Origin: Deltaproteobacteria bacterium
GTDB taxonomy: Bacteria; Desulfobacterota; GWC2-55-46
Direction: 5' to 3'
Length of the DNA stretch: 5,917 nt
NCBI GenBank assembly: GCA_016219075.1
Contig: JACRCJ010000010.1
Coordinates: forward strand, 1 to 5,917
The position numbers and the translations under genes are program-made. Positions 1 through 5,542 of the stretch are shown here, in pieces (position 1 is the first letter of the stretch; each line of letters begins with the position of its first letter). The notes under the pieces were generated by a model. That model was not told the origin of the DNA, did no database searches, and was given only the letters and a program-made list of their open reading frames with translations.

Positions 1-143
1 ACGAGCTCATATTCGAGGCCGCCGGCGGCGAGCTTGAGGTGTTGTCGGCGCTTGTAAAAAAGGAGATGGAGGGGGTCGTTAAGCTACGGGTCCCGGTCGA
101 GGTAAACCTCAAGTACGGCACCAACTGGAGAACCGTTGAATAA
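1..143 (+). CDS. polA: DNA polymerase I, C-terminal end (partial)
   Basis: This is the 3' end of a gene that starts before the window. The frame runs from base 3 to a TAA at 141-143; bases 1-2 are the end of the preceding codon, probably GAC. The 46 visible residues begin ELIFEAAGG, include KKEMEGVVKLRVPVEVN and end KYGTNWRTVE. This matches the extreme C-terminus of family A DNA polymerases. There the HDE motif (motif C) supplies a catalytic metal-binding aspartate, a conserved K-E-M-E segment follows, and the protein ends with a short Y/G-x-N-W stretch. The window therefore opens at the Asp of HDE. The role known for the family is gap filling and Okazaki fragment processing in the cytoplasm. 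Family assignment is strong despite the short piece; domain content upstream, such as an exonuclease domain, cannot be seen. The gene is probably unrelated to the signalling genes that follow. Confidence 0.88.
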   Translation, partial: ELIFEAAGGELEVLSALVKKEMEGVVKLRVPVEVNLKYGTNWRTVE

Positions 144-288
144 ATCTGACTTTTTACGAAATACGCCGGACAGCCCCGGATAGCGCAATCCCCTGGCAGA
201 CCTTAAAAGACCGCTCGATGGCAAACGCAAAGATCAAAAACCTCGCTCCCGGCGATTAAACATATCGTAAAAACCACTGAAAAATCAC

Positions 289-317
289 TTGACGGAAAAT
301 TTCATTGAAGATATGAT
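289..317 (+). promoter_or_regulatory. Predicted sigma-70-type promoter for the HTH-receiver gene
   Basis: A -35 box TTGACG (289-294) and a -10 box TATGAT (312-317) are separated by exactly 17 bases, one mismatch each from the sigma-70 consensus TTGACA/TATAAT. The surroundings are AT-rich, in contrast to the GC-rich genes. Transcription would start near 324 and give a leader of roughly 100 bases before the ATG at 422. It is the best promoter-like match I found in the window. Confidence 0.7.
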
Positions 318-412
318 ATTATTATAAAAAGTAGAACTTTGCCCCTTCGGACTCTTTATATTCCAAAAGCGTTGAGCCCGAGGGCGTGGGCGCACATATT
401 CAGACCTCTTAC

Positions 413-424
413 AGGAATTTAATG
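413..424 (+). promoter_or_regulatory. Ribosome binding site that decides the start of the HTH-receiver gene
   Basis: AGGAA (413-417) lies four bases before an ATG at 422-424. The alternative upstream in-frame GTG at 386 has only a GAGGGC directly abutting it, which is too close for a working Shine-Dalgarno. The protein family also begins its conserved region just after the ATG (residues KPYTTGEIA), so the 12 extra residues from the GTG are unlikely. Confidence 0.65.
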
Positions 425-988
425 GAAAACAGGAAACCGTATACGACCGGTGAGATAGCCGGGTTGTGCCATGTGACCATAAACGCGGTTAAAAAGTGGA
501 TAGCTTCAGGAAAGATCGAAGCCTTCAAGACCCCCGGCGGCCATTTCAGGGTCAGTCACGAAGATTTCATCACTTTCCTTGAAAAGTACAAGCTCGACGT
601 CAAGGAAGACATCTTTCCGGAGAGGAAAAAGATTCTCATCATCGACGACGAGCACGACATAGTGGAGTTCATAAAGGGCGCGCTCGAGTCCATGGACAAG
701 GACTATCAGATAGAGACCGCGGGAGACGGCTACGAGGCCCTTATCAAGGTAGGGGATTTCAAACCGGAACTCCTTGTGCTCGACATAAGGATGCCCAAGA
801 TCGACGGGTTCGAGGTCTGCAGACGCATAAAAGGGGAGAACGGCACCAGGCAGATAAAGATCCTGGCCGTGACGGCTTACGGCAGTGACGACATCGAAAA
901 GATCATCCAGTGCGGCGCTGACTACTGCATGCCCAAACCCATCAAGCTCAAGGAGTTTCAACGGCATGTCCAGAAACTGCTGAAATAG
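422..988 (+). CDS. Response regulator with N-terminal excisionase/MerR-like HTH and C-terminal receiver
   Basis: A 188-residue cytoplasmic protein. Residues about 5-55 (YTTGEIAGLC, then NAVKKWIASGKIEAF and the wing TPGGHFRV) match the excisionase-family/MerR-like winged helix-turn-helix. Residues about 69-188 form a CheY-like receiver with all key residues: acidic pair D75/D76, phosphate acceptor D121 in LVLDIRMPKIDG, switch T151, and K172 in MPKPIK. It is thus probably a phosphorylation-controlled DNA-binding protein. The order is reversed relative to OmpR or NarL regulators, in which the receiver comes first. There is no kinase directly beside it; the nearest is the hybrid kinase about 1.9 kb downstream, making it a candidate partner (inference). 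It has its own promoter (289-317) and a terminator-like hairpin (1000-1030), so it is probably monocistronic. Target genes are unknown. The ATG at 422 is preferred over the GTG at 386 because of the AGGAA site. Confidence 0.88.
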   Translation: MENRKPYTTGEIAGLCHVTINAVKKWIASGKIEAFKTPGGHFRVSHEDFITFLEKYKLDVKEDIFPERKKILIIDDEHDIVEFIKGALESMDKDYQIETAGDGYEALIKVGDFKPELLVLDIRMPKIDGFEVCRRIKGENGTRQIKILAVTAYGSDDIEKIIQCGADYCMPKPIKLKEFQRHVQKLLK

Positions 989-999
989 CCTTTCAAATG

Positions 1000-1030
1000 A
1001 ACCCCCTCCGGGATTGAAGCCCGGGGTTTT
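1000..1030 (+). terminator. Probable rho-independent terminator after the HTH-receiver gene
   Basis: Eleven bases after the stop codon, AACCCC (1000-1005) can pair with GGGGTT (1023-1028) and GGG (1010-1012) with CCC (1020-1022). This leaves CTCC bulged on the left and the loop ATTGAAG. An alternative register pairs CCGGG with CCCGG. The stem runs into TTTT (1027-1030) and then A residues. The bulge and short T-run make it imperfect, but the position fits. Confidence 0.6.
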
Positions 1031-1069
1031 AAAAATGTCAAAATAAGTTCAATTCTTCTTGAATGGGTG

Positions 1070-1116
1070 TGCCGCTCCGCGATCCCGTCGCCTTAGCGGC
1101 GGGTCAAGGAGCGGCA
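1070..1116. repeat. Long imperfect GC-rich inverted repeat (hairpin)
   Basis: TGCCGCTCC (1070-1078) is the exact reverse complement of GGAGCGGCA (1108-1116). Inside it, GATCCCGTCGC (1081-1091) pairs with GCGGCGGGTC (1096-1105), with one bulged T and one G-U pair, closing on the loop CTTA. About 19 base pairs result, with a small GC/AA internal loop between the two stem parts. No T-run follows, so it is not a standard terminator. The inner core resembles the hairpin at 5369-5388: both have CGCCT followed, after three or four bases, by the identical GGCGGGTC. That suggests a dispersed intergenic repeat family (inference). It lies between the terminator and the sensor gene at 1218. Confidence 0.6.
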
Positions 1117-1217
1117 AATATAAATGGTTTTTCCTTACCATCAAAATTTTCCTCCATTTATGGCTGAGAATTTTAATATCTTTTCCTGCCTCTCTATCCT
1201 TTTAGATAGGGTTTGAC

Positions 1218-2906
1218 ATGAAATCTTACACGGGCCTCTCCAATATCCAGAAGTTCCTCGTATCCCTGTCGGTAATCTTCGTTATCGCGTTCATCGATTA
1301 CATGTCTTTCTCCGCCAAGTACAGGCAGATAGAGATGTACGACGACCTGAACTACCGCCTGAGCGCGGTGAGGGTCTCCATCTCCAAGCTTGAGTACCTC
1401 CTCGACATGTTCGTCGTGGCCCGGAGGTTCGAGGCGACGACAGTTGAGATGATAAACAGCGATGTGGACAGGCTCGACGAGAACATCAACGAGGTCTTGA
1501 ACAAGAGGCAGTACGCTCAGATACTCTCGGCCAATACGAAGCTTGCCGAAGGCATGTCCTCGATAGCCGCCGACTGGCAGACGATAAAGACCGAGGTCAA
1601 GAGGCTGAACTCAACGCTCCCGCAGGAAGAGATCCTGCTCCTGCACAACGCCGTCGATGTCAACACGCTCCTCGTGACCGAGAAGACCGACCGGCTCCTT
1701 TCCATAGTCCTGGAGAGCAGGACGGCGCTTTTCGCCGAGACGAAGTCGCAGGCGGTGAGGACCATGATCGGGTTTGTGGTCCTCATACTTCTCGTCAGCG
1801 TCATATTCCACAAAAAGATACTCTCTCCCATCAAAAGGGCAAGACTCGCCGCAAGGAGGATCTCCTCTGGAGACACCCATGTGCGGTTCCAGGAGGACAG
1901 TTCAAGCTCCATCGGTCTTTTTTCAACGGAGCTGAACCACATGCTCGACTCCGTGGCCGAGTCACAGAGGCTCAAAGACAGCAAGAACGCCGAACTCGCA
2001 GAGGAGTCCAGGCTCAAGACCTCCCGGATGGAGGCCTTGAGCCGCCTGATGGCCTTGGCCGGAAGGTCGCTCTCAAGGAGCGATTTTTTCAACTCAACCG
2101 TCAAGGAGGCCGTCCTTTCGGGGGGCGCCGGCGGCTGCTCCCTCTATCTGATAGAGGGAGACGCATTACAGCTCAAGGCATCGGCAGGTTTTGACGATAA
2201 TTTCATAAGAGAGATCACAATGGTCCCGGTCACGGACCTGGGGCCCGCCGTCCTGCCCTCGGGTCTTCGCTCTTTTGACCTGGACGACAGGACCCAGGCG
2301 CTCGCGTTCGCCTTCCTCTTCAAGGGCCGTGGTTATGAGAGACTCACCTGCTCCCCGATACCGTACAACAACGAGACGATCGGGTTTCTGTGTTCGGCCT
2401 TCGGCTCCAAAGCGGCCCCGGACCCGGTGTTTTTCGAGGCGCTGGCCTTCTCGGCCGGGGCGCTTACCGGGCACATAAACCTCTTCCAGAAGGAACACGG
2501 GTTCAAGAAGTTCCTCGAGAGGGTGATGAACCAGATGCCTTTCGGCGTGGCAGTCTTCGACAAAAACGGGGCATGCCTGATGCTGAACTCCGTTTTAAAG
2601 AGGTACCTCGGCGCGGACAACAGGTTCAACCTCGTGGGCGAGTACGCCATATCCAAAGACGATGTCTTTGAGGGCACGGGGATGCTGCCCTCGATCATGA
2701 AGAGCTACGAGGGGATCGCCACCGAGTTCATCATAAACTACACCCCCTCGCTCGTTAAGAGATACTTCTTCAGCGGTCCCGCGCGCAAGCTCAAGGTAAA
2801 AAGCTTCCCGCTTTACGACGCCGGGGGCGAGATCTCAAACATAGTGCTGCTTTACGAAGACCTCTCCGGGTCCGCCGAAGAGACAGTAAAGTCAAGTGAG
2901 CCGTGA
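1218..2906 (+). CDS. Membrane sensor protein, HAMP-GAF-PAS, without a kinase domain
   Basis: A 562-residue inner-membrane protein. Residues about 10-32 are a first membrane helix and 182-198 a second. They bracket some 150 mostly helical residues likely to lie in the periplasm. A HAMP-like linker follows (about 199-250; LSPIKRARLAARRISSG), then a charged, probably coiled-coil segment (250-275). Next come a GAF-like domain (about 275-425; GGCSLYLIEGDALQLKASAG through ETIGFLCSAFG) and a PAS-like domain (about 432-550; MPFGVAVFDKNGACLMLNS). No HisKA, HATPase, GGDEF, EAL, phosphatase or chemotaxis signalling domain is present, and the frame ends cleanly after the PAS, so it is not an obvious truncation. 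The HAMP lacks the usual acidic D-E-x-G (SSSSIG instead). AGGG at 1208-1211 sits six bases before the ATG. Its stop overlaps the next gene's start (TGATG), so it probably feeds signals to the hybrid kinase (inference). Ligands are unknown. Confidence 0.85.
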   Translation: MKSYTGLSNIQKFLVSLSVIFVIAFIDYMSFSAKYRQIEMYDDLNYRLSAVRVSISKLEYLLDMFVVARRFEATTVEMINSDVDRLDENINEVLNKRQYAQILSANTKLAEGMSSIAADWQTIKTEVKRLNSTLPQEEILLLHNAVDVNTLLVTEKTDRLLSIVLESRTALFAETKSQAVRTMIGFVVLILLVSVIFHKKILSPIKRARLAARRISSGDTHVRFQEDSSSSIGLFSTELNHMLDSVAESQRLKDSKNAELAEESRLKTSRMEALSRLMALAGRSLSRSDFFNSTVKEAVLSGGAGGCSLYLIEGDALQLKASAGFDDNFIREITMVPVTDLGPAVLPSGLRSFDLDDRTQALAFAFLFKGRGYERLTCSPIPYNNETIGFLCSAFGSKAAPDPVFFEALAFSAGALTGHINLFQKEHGFKKFLERVMNQMPFGVAVFDKNGACLMLNSVLKRYLGADNRFNLVGEYAISKDDVFEGTGMLPSIMKSYEGIATEFIINYTPSLVKRYFFSGPARKLKVKSFPLYDAGGEISNIVLLYEDLSGSAEETVKSSEP

Positions 2907-2908
2907 TG
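2896..2908 (+). promoter_or_regulatory. Translational coupling junction (TGATG) between sensor and hybrid kinase
   Basis: The stop TGA of the sensor (2904-2906) and the start ATG of the kinase (2906-2908) share one base. A weak Shine-Dalgarno-like GTGAG (2896-2900) stands five bases before the ATG. A GTG at 2903 is also in frame and would add one residue; the ATG is preferred because its spacing is better. Such overlaps usually mean that ribosomes finishing the first gene restart on the second, keeping the two products in fixed ratio. Confidence 0.75.
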
Positions 2909-5338
2909 AAAAAGGTATTCAATACTCTTAACATATCGAACAAGCTGGCCGCGGTCTTCATGATACTGCTCTTCATGATGGGCGTAGGAGGGCTTGTGGG
3001 CCTCTACAACGCAGGGCAACTCGCCAATGTCACCGAACGGCTCTACACCGACTCGTTTAAAAGGGGGGCGACGCTCTCTTCGGTCGAGAACGAGTTCCTC
3101 TCGGCCCGCCAGGAGATGTTCCTTCACACGATCATAAACGACGACGCGTCGAAGTCATACCTCGAGGTCTCGATAGGTGAGCATAAGAAAAAGATAGACA
3201 GGCTCCTTGCCGACTACAAGAGGATGGGGATAGCCCCGGGCCAGGACAAGGCCTACGCCGACCTTCAGGGCGGCCTGGCAAGGTACTGGGAGATCCACGG
3301 CCAGGTGGAGGAGATATCCAGGCAGGGGAGAAGGGACGAGGCGCTGAGCATCATAAGGATGGAGGGCAACAAGAGCTTCACCGGGGCGATAAACAACCTT
3401 AAGACCCTCATCAAGGCCGAGACCGATACCGCTTATACCGCCTACAAGGAGAGCGGCTTTTTCGCCAGCTTCATCATCGCCGTCACCATCGCGTTCACCG
3501 TTCTCGCCATCATCACGGCCGGCGGCCTGTGGCTCGCCCTCACGCGCTCGATCGTCCGCCCGATAATCGCCATAGAGGACTCCGCCAAGAGGATCGCCGA
3601 AGGCAATTTCAAGCAGAGGGTACCGGTCGCGACTGACGACGAGATAGGCAACCTGGCCGTCGAGTTCAACAAGATGGCCGAGAGCCTCGAGAACTACTAC
3701 GCCACGCTTGAAAAAAAGGTCGAGGAGAGGACCGACGAGTTAAGGCTCGCGAACGAGGAGCTCACGGGCAAAAAGCAGGAGCTCGAGTTCGCCAACATGG
3801 ACCTGCAGGAAGCCAATAAGATGAAGAGCCAGTTCCTGGCCAATGTCAGCCACGAACTGAGGACCCCGCTCAACTCCATCATAGGCTTCTCGGAGCTCCT
3901 CCAGGAGAAGGCCTTCGGAGACCTGAACGAAAGGCAGCTCCAGTACGTGGAGTATGTCCACTCAAGCGGCGGACACCTGCTGCAGCTTATCAACAACATC
4001 CTCGACCTCTCGCGCATAGAGGCCGGAAGGATGCGGCTTGAACCCGAGGACTTCCCGATAACCGAGACCCTCGGGGAGGTGCTCGGCATCATCAGGCCGC
4101 TTGCCCACAGGAAAGACGTCTCGATAGAATCAAAGACCGTCCCTGCCTCGCCGAAGCTGCACGCGGACAGGGCCAAGTTCAAGCAGATCATGCTCAACCT
4201 CCTTACCAACGCCGTAAAGTTCAATGTCGAAGGCGGGGTTGTCTCGGTGGACTGGGAGATCGTCGAAGAACCGTCCGGGATGAAGATGGAGCGGTTTATC
4301 GTCTTCAGGATAAAGGACACCGGCATCGGCATAAAGGAAGAGGACAGGGGCAGGCTCTTCAAGGAGTTCGAACAGATAGACTCGTCGATCACGAGGGAGT
4401 ACGGCGGGACGGGCCTGGGCCTTGTCCTGACCAAAAGGCTCGTGGACCTCCATAACGGCGAGATCTCGTTCGAGAGCGAGCCGGGGGTGGGCACCGTATT
4501 CACCGTAAAGCTCCCGCAGGGCACCGAGGAGATAGACCTGCCGGTGTATTCGACCAGGGTCTTCGTGCCCGGCGGCGTGGAAAAGCTCCCGCTGATACTT
4601 ATCGCCAGCGAGAGCCAGGACATAAACCACCTCCTCGAGATATACCTTGCCGGCGGATGCTACGAGGTCTTTACGGCCGCGGACGGCCTGGACCTTTTAA
4701 GAAAGGCGCAGGAGCAAAGACCGTTCGCCATCATCATGGGCGTGACTCTGCCGAAAAAGGACGGCTGGGAGGCCCTGAAGGAACTCAAGGCAAACCCGGA
4801 GACCTCGGGGATACCGGTCATAATAATCTCGTCGATAGACAACAAGGAACTCGGGTACGCGCTCGGCGCGGTTGAGTACATGGAAAAACCGATTAACAGG
4901 GAGCGGCTCCTGAAGGTGCTCGACCGTCTGAGCCGCCAGGCGCGGGAAACCGCCCCGGTAAAGGTGCTGCTTGCCGACAGGGACAAGGTCTTCGCCGACG
5001 AGAGCGCGTTGTTCCTTGAGAAAGAGGGGTTTTCTGTGCTGAGGGCCGTTCCCGGCGAGGAGGCCATGAACTCGGTGCGTGACAACACCCCCGATATCGT
5101 GGTATTCAGGGTGGACGGTAACAAGGACGAGCTCGGTCAGATAACAAAGTTTAGAGAGCTTGCGGCGTCGAAAAAGACCCATGTGATCGTATTTACCGCA
5201 CACGAGCTAACGGCAAGGGAAAAAAGGCTCCTGGGCCACGACATCAAGGCGGTATTTCAGAAGGAAGACGCCGGGATATTCAACGAGGCCCTTTTGAAAG
5301 AGATCCGTCTCGTGGAGCTCGGAAGAATTGTCGGATAG
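2906..5338 (+). CDS. Hybrid sensor histidine kinase with two degenerate receiver domains
   Basis: An 810-residue inner-membrane kinase. Membrane helices lie at about 13-35 and 186-213, flanking a helical periplasmic region of about 150 residues. HAMP (about 214-266; intact DDEIG) and a coiled coil (about 260-307) precede HisKA, with H316 in SHELRTP as the autophosphorylation site. The ExxT following that histidine (E317, T320) is the pattern tied to phosphatase activity in such kinases. The HATPase domain has an N box (N431, N435), DTGIGI (471-476), F box LFKEFEQ (484-490) and G2 box GGTGLGL (500-506), so catalysis should be intact. Two receiver-like domains follow (about 561-677 and 685-805). 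In the first, Gly612 stands where the phospho-Asp belongs (IIMGVTLPKKDG), and S568/E569 replace the acidic pair, although K661 is kept. In the second, Arg735 stands there (VVFRVDG) and the acidic pair is D691/R692. Both should therefore be non-phosphorylatable. The gene is coupled to the preceding sensor. Confidence 0.93.
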   Translation: MKKVFNTLNISNKLAAVFMILLFMMGVGGLVGLYNAGQLANVTERLYTDSFKRGATLSSVENEFLSARQEMFLHTIINDDASKSYLEVSIGEHKKKIDRLLADYKRMGIAPGQDKAYADLQGGLARYWEIHGQVEEISRQGRRDEALSIIRMEGNKSFTGAINNLKTLIKAETDTAYTAYKESGFFASFIIAVTIAFTVLAIITAGGLWLALTRSIVRPIIAIEDSAKRIAEGNFKQRVPVATDDEIGNLAVEFNKMAESLENYYATLEKKVEERTDELRLANEELTGKKQELEFANMDLQEANKMKSQFLANVSHELRTPLNSIIGFSELLQEKAFGDLNERQLQYVEYVHSSGGHLLQLINNILDLSRIEAGRMRLEPEDFPITETLGEVLGIIRPLAHRKDVSIESKTVPASPKLHADRAKFKQIMLNLLTNAVKFNVEGGVVSVDWEIVEEPSGMKMERFIVFRIKDTGIGIKEEDRGRLFKEFEQIDSSITREYGGTGLGLVLTKRLVDLHNGEISFESEPGVGTVFTVKLPQGTEEIDLPVYSTRVFVPGGVEKLPLILIASESQDINHLLEIYLAGGCYEVFTAADGLDLLRKAQEQRPFAIIMGVTLPKKDGWEALKELKANPETSGIPVIIISSIDNKELGYALGAVEYMEKPINRERLLKVLDRLSRQARETAPVKVLLADRDKVFADESALFLEKEGFSVLRAVPGEEAMNSVRDNTPDIVVFRVDGNKDELGQITKFRELAASKKTHVIVFTAHELTAREKRLLGHDIKAVFQKEDAGIFNEALLKEIRLVELGRIVG

Positions 5339-5368
5339 GACTCAGCAGGTTGCGGATAAACTTAACCC

Positions 5369-5388
5369 GACCCGCCTACGGGCGGGTC
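5369..5388. repeat. Inverted repeat 1 of the spacer array
   Basis: GACCCGCC (5369-5376) and GGCGGGTC (5381-5388) are perfect reverse complements around the tetraloop TACG, forming an 8-bp GC-rich stem. Its right arm is identical to 1098-1105 in the hairpin upstream of the sensor gene. Confidence 0.75.
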
Positions 5389-5392
5389 CCCC

Positions 5393-5414
5393 GGCAATCC
5401 ATGGATGGATTGCC
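5393..5414. repeat. Inverted repeat 2 of the spacer array
   Basis: GGCAATCCAT (5393-5402) and ATGGATTGCC (5405-5414) are perfect 10-base reverse complements with only GG between them. As RNA the innermost pairs would open, leaving a stem of about eight pairs. As DNA it is a near-perfect palindrome that could also serve as a dimeric protein site. Confidence 0.75.
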
Positions 5415-5444
5415 AAATTGCGAGACAAAAAAGTCGTGCAATTT
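5415..5444. repeat. Inverted repeat 3 of the spacer array
   Basis: AAATTGC (5415-5421) pairs with GCAATTT (5438-5444), followed by a G-U pair, one A-G mismatch and GAC (5424-5426) with GTC (5433-5435). The loop is AAAAAA. It abuts repeat 2 with no gap, and C5414 with G5445 could extend it by one pair. Confidence 0.72.
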
Positions 5445-5450
5445 GTGAGT

Positions 5451-5475
5451 CTTGGACGAATTCACTTCGGCCAAG
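5451..5475. repeat. Inverted repeat 4 of the spacer array
   Basis: CTTGG (5451-5455) pairs with CCAAG (5471-5475) and CGAA (5457-5460) with TTCG (5466-5469). One A-G mismatch interrupts the stem and the loop is TTCAC. Confidence 0.7.
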
Positions 5476-5480
5476 TCGCG

Positions 5481-5511
5481 GCTGAAAAAGCCATGGAAGG
5501 ACTTTTTCAGC
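5481..5511. repeat. Inverted repeat 5 of the spacer array
   Basis: GCTGAAAAAG (5481-5490) and CTTTTTCAGC (5502-5511) are perfect 10-base reverse complements around an 11-base loop. The T5 run lies inside the right arm rather than after the stem, so a terminator reading is weak. It ends 12 bases before the ribosome binding site of the next gene. Confidence 0.75.
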
Positions 5512-5523
5512 ATTCCTGATAGT

Positions 5524-5542
5524 GGAGGACGACCGTATAATG
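5524..5542 (+). promoter_or_regulatory. Ribosome binding site for the DivK-like gene
   Basis: GGAGG (5524-5528) precedes the ATG at 5540-5542 by 11 bases, slightly long but usable. An in-frame GTG at 5522 would start within this site and has no Shine-Dalgarno of its own, so the ATG is preferred. Confidence 0.6.

Larger units (their letters stand above)
5339..5539. other. Non-coding spacer filled by consecutive inverted repeats
   Basis: This 201-base gap separates the kinase stop from the DivK-like start. From 5369 to 5511 almost every base belongs to one of five neighbouring inverted repeats, each listed separately. None is followed by a T-run, so I see no terminator, and read-through from the kinase gene is plausible. 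I found no convincing promoter in it. Possible explanations are a structured RNA segment in the operon transcript, or a composite of small mobile intergenic repeats; the sequence alone does not decide. Confidence 0.6.

Noticed and set aside
144..288. Possible small gene or terminator after polA.
   Set aside because: No open frame with a ribosome binding site and no convincing stem with a T-run; only short 4-bp complementarities such as CCGG...CCGG were seen.
386..421. Upstream GTG start for the HTH-receiver protein, adding 12 residues.
   Set aside because: No properly spaced Shine-Dalgarno precedes it, while the ATG at 422 has AGGAA at good distance and sits right before the conserved domain.
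1117..1193. Promoter for the sensor-kinase operon, e.g. a -10-like TAATAT at 1174-1179 or TATAAAT at 1119-1125.
   Set aside because: Neither has a recognisable -35 box at 16-18 bases, so no specific promoter is called, although the AT-rich stretch makes one likely.
3697..4623. A 308-codon minus-strand open frame opposite the HisKA/HATPase region.
   Set aside because: It is a Ser/Leu-rich mirror of a high-GC gene with clear kinase motifs on the + strand; typical antisense shadow.
5369..5511. CRISPR array or retron-like RNA as an explanation for the hairpin cluster.
   Set aside because: The hairpins differ in sequence and there are no equal-length spacers, so it is not CRISPR. No reverse transcriptase gene is present in the window, so a retron is unsupported.
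5328..5519. A 63-codon + strand open frame starting with GTG inside the end of the kinase gene.
   Set aside because: It is made almost entirely of the inverted-repeat array, starts in the coding end of another gene, has no clear ribosome binding site and resembles no protein domain.
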